Source: JACMQW01 sp964536965
GTDB lineage: Bacteria; Bdellovibrionota; UBA1018
DNA length: 64,000 nucleotides
Direction: 5' to 3'
Assembly (NCBI GenBank): GCA_964536965.1
Contig: CAZIAL010000005.1
Coordinates: 45,969 to 109,968, forward strand
Below, piece after piece: positions 59,229-64,000 of this stretch. The notes below the pieces were generated by a model. That model did not search any database. It was given only the letters and a program-made list of their open reading frames with translations, and had not been told where the DNA came from. A program made the translations under genes and the position numbers. Each line of letters begins with the position of its first letter. Within the stretch, counting starts at the first letter, position 1.

Positions 59229-59780
59229 TTAGTCGGCTTTGTCGAAATCGACGCCCTGACCAGCGGGGTTGGAGAAGAATTCGGCGAGTTCGCTGCCGCT
59301 CGGAGCGACGAGGTATGGCCCGGAGCTTCCGTCCGCGTAGTCGACGTCGAAGTGATATCCGATGGACGAGCTGGCGACGGGCACATACCAGCGAGGGTCG
59401 ACGATGACGCCGACCTGATCGAGGGTCATCACCGATCCGTCGCCCATTTTTTCGACCTTCACATTCTCTACGGCGATGATTTGATCGCGATCGAATGCCG
59501 TGCAGTTCACGTCCGTATAGTTTCGGAAAGTCACCGTCCCGGTCGAGTCCGGAAGGAGATCGAATTCCGCCGTGGAGAAGCGATCGGCTCCGAGTGCCGC
59601 GGCAGTGGCGAGTTTGTTCTTGAAGCATCGGGTAGAGACATAGCGGCCCACGATGATGGTGTTTTGGCCGAGCTGTTCTTCGCGACGGCTCTCATCATCG
59701 CTGTCTCCGCAGGCGAAGGAAATGGTGCCAAGCATGAGGGAAGCGAGGAGGGCTTTTTTCGAAATCGATTTGGATCGCAT
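59229..59780 (-). CDS. Lipoprotein of unknown function
   Basis: 183 aa from ATG 59780 (GGAGAAA seven bases upstream). Lipoprotein signal ends TISFAC (Cys about 24), followed by an acidic GDSDDES linker. The domain is beta-rich, has a Cys pair (STRCFKN, DVNCTAF) and ends in an acidic tail. Unrecognised. Confidence 0.7.
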   Translation of the reverse strand: MRSKSISKKALLASLMLGTISFACGDSDDESRREEQLGQNTIIVGRYVSTRCFKNKLATAAALGADRFSTAEFDLLPDSTGTVTFRNYTDVNCTAFDRDQIIAVENVKVEKMGDGSVMTLDQVGVIVDPRWYVPVASSSIGYHFDVDYADGSSGPYLVAPSGSELAEFFSNPAGQGVDFDKAD

Positions 59781-59889
59781 AGGGTTTCTCCGTGATGTCA
59801 TTCGCAAGGGTGTGATTCAGTGGGGCTGTTTCGTACGGATCCAGAGATAGCAACTGCTGTGCCGGGGCAAACCTCCGCGCGTTTCTGTT

Positions 59890-59916
59890 AGATCCGTCAG
59901 ATCCTTCAGATCATTC
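59890..59916. repeat. Three tandem 9-bp repeats
   Basis: AGATCCGTC, AGATCCTTC and AGATCATTC follow one another without gap in the region between the SRAP stop and the lipoprotein start. Possibly a protein-binding site or a slipped-strand duplication. Confidence 0.5.
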
Positions 59917-59931
59917 GAGCCCGCGATTCGC

Positions 59932-60897
59932 TCAGGCGGCGATGGAGTGTTCGAAAAAAGTCGGCTGCTTGTCGTCGAACGCGATTTCATAGGTCGCCGG
60001 ATCCGCGGTTCCCGTGGAGAGCCAGAGATCGAGATACTTTTCCTTCAGCAGAATCGGAGTCCGGTCATGGCCCGCCGCCGCCACTTCGGGGTTCGGTTCG
60101 TCGGTGATCAGGGCGAAGCTGTCGAGCGTGAAGGAGTCGGATTCATTTCGATCCCAGATGCAGGGGACGATCATTTCTTCGATCGCCTCGGGCTGGAATC
60201 GTAAGACGATGTTTTTCTCTGTTTCACCTGGTCTTAACTCGCGGTTCTCGAAACGATGGAGTTTCACGTTTTCGTAGAATGCGCGAATGGGCAGAACTCC
60301 GTGGTTCTTTCCGAAAACGGACTTCCACCAGAAGACCTCACGCAAACGATCGCGACGAGCATTGTAAGATCCGCTGAACTTTCGATCGAATTCGGCGTTT
60401 TGCCCGCGAGGCCGGAGCAGGTAGCGAAAGGGCCGAATGACTCGCGTTCCATCCTGATGCAGGATGAGCGGCGCGTACATCCCTGGCCAGATCCGAGAAT
60501 CCGATTCTCCGATCTCCCCGGATTCGAGCAGGTGGAGCCGGATCCCGATTCTTTCGATCTTGTCCTTTGCGATGCGCCGGTCATTCAGCGCCTTCTTCGT
60601 CGTTTTCGCGGCGAGCGCGATCTCCGCGGCGGCAAGTCTCTTTTCCTGGCCCGCAAGTTCGGTCTGGAGTTGCTGTTTCTCGATTTGGCGGTATTCGCGA
60701 ATGGCTTTCGCGATTCGCAGCTCCGCGGCTGACTTCGGTGCCTCCAAAAACGCGGCTTCCATCGCGCGCGGAATTTTCGCGCCGCTGCCGGCGAGGCGTC
60801 CACGAAAAAGATCCTCGAACAAATCGGGCTGAATCCGTGCCTGGTAGGTCAGGCTAAGATCCTTCGCGTTCTGATTGACGAGTGCGGAATAACACAT
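59932..60897 (-). CDS. SRAP-family (YedK/HMCES-like) protein
   Basis: 321 aa. Catalytic Cys2 is exposed after removal of Met (MCYSA). Other family positions are visible: SGSYNARRDR (Asn/Arg), FYENV (Glu), and GHDRTPILL (His). SRAP proteins form a covalent thiazolidine link with abasic sites in single-stranded DNA and protect them. YedK is 222 aa; here about 70 to 90 extra residues, Lys/Glu-rich and helical (about 55-125), are inserted near the N-terminus. SRAP genes are sometimes in SOS operons; no SOS box was recognised by eye. Confidence 0.9.
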   Translation of the reverse strand: MCYSALVNQNAKDLSLTYQARIQPDLFEDLFRGRLAGSGAKIPRAMEAAFLEAPKSAAELRIAKAIREYRQIEKQQLQTELAGQEKRLAAAEIALAAKTTKKALNDRRIAKDKIERIGIRLHLLESGEIGESDSRIWPGMYAPLILHQDGTRVIRPFRYLLRPRGQNAEFDRKFSGSYNARRDRLREVFWWKSVFGKNHGVLPIRAFYENVKLHRFENRELRPGETEKNIVLRFQPEAIEEMIVPCIWDRNESDSFTLDSFALITDEPNPEVAAAGHDRTPILLKEKYLDLWLSTGTADPATYEIAFDDKQPTFFEHSIAA

Positions 60898-60916
60898 CCC
60901 GCGATGCTAAACGGAC

Positions 60917-62353
60917 CTAAATGCCTTTGGCAATGACCAGGCGCTGACCGACGTAGATTCGATTCGAGCGGAGCGCGTTCATTTCCTTGATCTTCGACAT
61001 GGATACCCGATAGCGCGAAGCGATGGTGGTCAGGCCTTCGCCCGATCTTACTTTGTGAACGATCGTCGTGGGAATTCTGAAGCCCGCGACCTTCAGTCGT
61101 TTTCCGGCCAGAGCCTGATTCGAGCGAAGGCCGTTCATGCGCTTCAGACTGTCGAGGGAGAGGTTGTATCGCTGGGCGATCCCCCAGAGGGTTTCTCCGC
61201 GGCGGATCACATGGGTCCGTCGGGCCACCTTCGCGCGAGGTTTCGCGAAATTCCGCGCCGCCGTCGCTTGGCGAGCGGAGCTTTGCTTCGAAGTCACGGA
61301 AGCGCTCAGACTCGCGAGCTCCTTTTGGACGGCGTCCGCATCGACGGAGCTGTTCTGCGGGATCCAGAGCGCGTAGGGACGACCGGTGCGAGGAGTGGTC
61401 GTGCGCCGCAAATGGGGATTGAGGGTCCGGAGGGTCCGCAGAGGAATGCCCGACTGGCGCGAAACGGTCGCGAGTTCGGCACCCGGCGGTACGGAAAGGG
61501 GTTTTACCTTCGGAAAGGACGGCGCATCGATGTCCTTGAATCCGTACTTCGCCGGATTCTTTCCGATGAGGGTCGCGGCGAGGAACTTCGGCACATAGTT
61601 TCGAGTTTCCGGCGGAAGGGCCTTTCTCTCGACAAGATCCCAGAAGTCGCGACTGCCGCCGCGCATGAGCGCTCCGAGGATCCGACCTTCGCCCGCGTTG
61701 TAGCCGGCCATGGCCAGGTACCAGGACTGGAAGGCGTTGTGGAGGTTGCGCAGGTATTTCGCCGCCGCGTCCGTGGCGCGCACGACGTCGCGACGTTCGT
61801 CGACATAGGCGTTTTGCTGGAGACCGTACCGTTTTCCAGTACCGGGAATGAACTGCCAAATTCCGACGGCGCTGGCGTGTGATTTCGCGTGGGTTACATA
61901 TCCGCTTTCGATCATCGCGAGATAATAGAGATCGGTCGGTACGTTGTTTTTGCGAAGGATGTCCTGCACCAACTCCTTGTAGACGCTGCCGCGCTTTAGG
62001 AAACGGTGGAAACGTTCTCGATCGGTCACGGTGAAGTAGTGAATCCACTTCATCACGTTTTCGTTGATCTCGAGGGGGATCCGGGAGCGATGGGCCGGTT
62101 TGGGCGCCGCCGCTACCTTGGTCTCGCTCTCCGCGCTCACGCGTGGCTCGGCGGTTTCGATCTCCGCATCGGCCCGAAGGATTTCTTCCTCGATCTCGCG
62201 GATCGCTTCGACGGGTCCGTCCGGGAGGCCGGGAATCGACCGCGCGTCCGGTTTTTCTACCGCCCGGGAGCTCGCGCATGCGGGCGCACCAAGGCAGACG
62301 AGGACTAAGAAACTTCTGGCGAGGAAAAGGGAACGTCCCTGAAGTCTTGTCAT
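60917..62353 (-). CDS. mltD: Membrane-bound lytic transglycosylase, MltD-like
   Basis: 478 aa from ATG 62353. Signal peptide/lipobox about 1-27 (LGAPACASS). SLT domain about 115-260 with catalytic Glu in MIESGYV, then SAVGIWQFIPGTG and AMAGYNAGEGR, the family-1 signatures. Two C-terminal LysM repeats (about 386-430 and 434-478, 'HVIRRGETLWGIAQRYNLS' and 'HKVRSGEGLTTIASRYRVS') and a degenerate one in the middle. It cleaves peptidoglycan to 1,6-anhydromuramyl products. It is the longest-reaching cell-wall gene of the window. Confidence 0.94.
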   Translation of the reverse strand: MTRLQGRSLFLARSFLVLVCLGAPACASSRAVEKPDARSIPGLPDGPVEAIREIEEEILRADAEIETAEPRVSAESETKVAAAPKPAHRSRIPLEINENVMKWIHYFTVTDRERFHRFLKRGSVYKELVQDILRKNNVPTDLYYLAMIESGYVTHAKSHASAVGIWQFIPGTGKRYGLQQNAYVDERRDVVRATDAAAKYLRNLHNAFQSWYLAMAGYNAGEGRILGALMRGGSRDFWDLVERKALPPETRNYVPKFLAATLIGKNPAKYGFKDIDAPSFPKVKPLSVPPGAELATVSRQSGIPLRTLRTLNPHLRRTTTPRTGRPYALWIPQNSSVDADAVQKELASLSASVTSKQSSARQATAARNFAKPRAKVARRTHVIRRGETLWGIAQRYNLSLDSLKRMNGLRSNQALAGKRLKVAGFRIPTTIVHKVRSGEGLTTIASRYRVSMSKIKEMNALRSNRIYVGQRLVIAKGI

Positions 62354-62449
62354 TCCTTTGGCACCCTCCATGGCGCGGCGGATTTAAAAACTCGGCGTCT
62401 TCGTGAGCGAGTCCGTGAATCCTAAGAATAGATCACGATCGACGATCGG

Positions 62450-63229
62450 TCAAAGGTGCCGAGCGAATAGGCCGTAAATTAAACTGCCGGCGGAGATTAA
62501 AATTACGAAGGTGATCAAAAGCGTGCGAATTCTGTCGAGTTTCTCGGCGGGCAATGCCGGCGTGATCATTTTCGTCGCCAGCGCCGCGGCCACGCTGCCC
62601 GCGACGAGCGCGCCGGTCGGTCCTGTCTCGAGGTGATCCGCGAGCCACTCGCGCTGGACCCAGAGCGCGAAGATGGAAGAAAGCAAAACGGTCAGTAAGC
62701 TGGTCGCCGCCGCGCGAGTGAGGGGAATTCTGAAAACGCCGCGGAGAAACGGAATGAGAATCACGCCGCCACCGAGACCGGTCATCGTAATCAATCCGCC
62801 GAGACCGATCCCGCCGGCGATGACTTTGAGGATATGATGATCCGACTTCCCGGGAATCGGCACGGAGTGATCGAGGGCGATCGCTTCCTTTCGCCAAAGC
62901 GCATAGAGGCTCCATCCGGTCGAAGCCAGAAAGATGGAAGTGATGACCCAGTCGGGCGAGAGGGCTTTCAAGGGCTTGAAGGCGTAGCTGCCGATGGCCG
63001 AGAAGAAAAACAGCAGCAGGGCGAGGCCATAGTCCGTCGCCCGGGCTTGAAAAATCCAGTTCAGTATCGCGCCCGCTAGGACGGCGATCAGTGACAGTCC
63101 CGTCGCGTCCCGGATATTCGCGTCGGCGAGATAGACGAAGAGCGGGACCGCGATCACGGCGCCACCTGCCCCCGTGATGCCCAGGAGCAAACCCACCGTC
63201 ACTCCGATCACGCCCCACGATAGGATCAT
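62450..63229 (-). CDS. TauE/SafE-family sulfite/anion exporter
   Basis: 259 aa with about seven to eight membrane helices. The TauE signature appears in both halves: GVTVGLLLGITGAGGAVIAVPLFV and GGLITMTGLGGGVILIPFLRG. ATG 63229 overlaps the stop of the ETHE1-like gene (ATGA). With a persulfide dioxygenase next to it, export of sulfite is the most likely function. Confidence 0.9.
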   Translation of the reverse strand: MILSWGVIGVTVGLLLGITGAGGAVIAVPLFVYLADANIRDATGLSLIAVLAGAILNWIFQARATDYGLALLLFFFSAIGSYAFKPLKALSPDWVITSIFLASTGWSLYALWRKEAIALDHSVPIPGKSDHHILKVIAGGIGLGGLITMTGLGGGVILIPFLRGVFRIPLTRAAATSLLTVLLSSIFALWVQREWLADHLETGPTGALVAGSVAAALATKMITPALPAEKLDRIRTLLITFVILISAGSLIYGLFARHL

Positions 63230-63954
63230 CGCATGTTCTCTCGCAGGGCTTGTTTCAGTAGCGTCGGCGCGGGAGCGTCGAAGGCGGTAGCCTCGCGAAC
63301 GAAATCCTCGCGACTCTGAGACAGGGAAGAGTTCAGTTCGAGCTGCTTCTTCCAGCTCGACGCGCGTCCACCGCGATGATCATGTCCGGGCAAAACGATG
63401 GTTTCCTTCGCCGCGTATTTCTTCAGCCGCTGCAAACTTTCGAAATGCGCATCGGCGTCTCCACCCGGAAGGTCGTCCCGTCCCGTATCCCCGAATAGAA
63501 GCGTATCGCCCGTAAAGAGAAAGGGGCCCCAGAGGGCAACCATCGCATCCTGGGTGTGGCCTGGAGTGGAGATCAGCCGGAGCGGCGACGCCTGGGTGGG
63601 AAGGAAGGTCGTCTTCGCGACGCGCAGATGCGGACGCGTGGACGGCGCGAGATCGTGCATGATCAGCGGCGCGGCCAGCTCGTCGGCGAGCTGCGCGGCG
63701 ATCGAGATATGGTCCGCATGGGTATGGGTATCGATCACGCCCACCCAGCGATAACCCGCGCGCTCCCGAATGAGGTCGCGGTAAGCGCCGGCATCCTCGT
63801 CTTTCGGATCGACCAGCAGGGCTTCCCGCGAAGCTTCGTTCCACGCGAGATAAGAGAGGCATTGCTCGCTCCGGATAGCGCGGACCTGCCATTCGGAAGC
63901 GGGCACGGCTTCCCCTTCGATCAGGAGATCCTCGAGTCGTTTGATCTCGGACAT
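63226..63954 (-). CDS. MBL-fold persulfide dioxygenase (ETHE1-like)
   Basis: 242 aa. Metallo-beta-lactamase fold with THTHADH (metal), TPGHTQDA, GDTLLFGDTGRDDLPGGD, and the C-terminal PGHDHRGGRASSW segment, which is a hallmark of ETHE1-like sulfur dioxygenases. It oxidises glutathione persulfide to sulfite with Fe2+. First gene of a two-gene unit with the TauE-type exporter. The upstream 46 bp to the window end hold no visible gene. Confidence 0.93.
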   Translation of the reverse strand: MSEIKRLEDLLIEGEAVPASEWQVRAIRSEQCLSYLAWNEASREALLVDPKDEDAGAYRDLIRERAGYRWVGVIDTHTHADHISIAAQLADELAAPLIMHDLAPSTRPHLRVAKTTFLPTQASPLRLISTPGHTQDAMVALWGPFLFTGDTLLFGDTGRDDLPGGDADAHFESLQRLKKYAAKETIVLPGHDHRGGRASSWKKQLELNSSLSQSREDFVREATAFDAPAPTLLKQALRENMR

Positions 63955-64000
63955 GGATCGATCTTACCGGAAGGACCGGAGCCAAACGAAAAGAAAAAGC

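Noticed and set aside
1..64000. CRISPR array, insertion sequence or prophage
   Set aside because: No regularly spaced repeats, transposase or integrase motifs, or phage structural genes seen. The single ABA-sandwich-like gene is not enough to call a prophage.

Overview
The window is GC-rich (about 60% by eye), densely coded DNA from a Gram-negative bacterium. Lipoprotein signals, an outer-membrane-barrel-like C-terminus, a MltD-type murein hydrolase and a periplasmic di-haem peroxidase all imply a double envelope. The gene set (many lipoproteins and secreted HExxH proteins, GTP-dependent PEPCK, a glycine-rich surface protein, a four-domain S1 protein) fits a Bdellovibrionota / deltaproteobacterial type of chromosome, but no marker here fixes the phylum. 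There is no IS element, CRISPR array or intact prophage.

Layout. 1-6.0 kb: a minus-strand operon headed by an ECF sigma factor and its NrsF-type membrane anti-sigma factor. It continues into a lipid-modification block (FAD amine-oxidase-like protein, DUF1365, Cfa, a second Cfa-like methyltransferase, and an exported protein cut by the window edge). The same GTAAC-N17-CGTA element stands before the sigma gene and before the lipid block. 6.1-12.7 kb: central carbon and nitrogen metabolism (dicarboxylate symporter, lone astB, pckG) with small membrane proteins and an exported esterase. 12.8-15.8 kb: secreted metallopeptidase-like proteins, endonuclease I and a TrmB-like methyltransferase. 15.9-27 kb: a Gcr-family membrane protein, DHA2 exporter, pseudouridine synthase, hybrid histidine kinase, EamA transporter, methyltransferase, sorbosone-dehydrogenase-like lipoprotein and histidine phosphatase. 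Several neighbours in this stretch overlap, two pairs through shared palindromic stop codons.

27-38.4 kb is the most distinctive stretch. A VWA lipoprotein faces a two-gene operon encoding a FecR-domain protein with a barrel-like C-terminus and a glycine-rich surface protein with a hydrophobic/basic C-terminal tail. Divergent from these runs a five-gene unit: sensor kinase, double-receiver TPR regulator, a 92-aa protein and two unrelated MFS exporters. 38.3-43.8 kb: DUF2339 membrane protein, zinc-ribbon protein, infA, an RRM protein divergent from a DEAD-box helicase, and a HI0933 flavoprotein. 43.9-53.2 kb: matrixin-like protease with a similar C-terminal tail, PEBP protein, a phage ABA-sandwich-like protein, GlsB, an S1-HEAT-caspase-like-lipoprotein unit, SUI1/YciH and a phospholipase D. 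53.2-64 kb: an unusual series of RNA hairpins, a phosphatase-like protein lacking the catalytic Arg, beta-carbonic anhydrase plus a VIT1-like carrier, a MauG-type peroxidase overlapping a histidine kinase, a CdiI-like/PhnA fusion next to tRNA-Ala(CGC), SRAP, MltD, and a TauE-ETHE1 sulfur pair.

Starts were chosen from Shine-Dalgarno (SD) sequences, overlaps and family length. Where two starts compete the entry says so. All functional names rest on motif recognition by eye; no database search was run.
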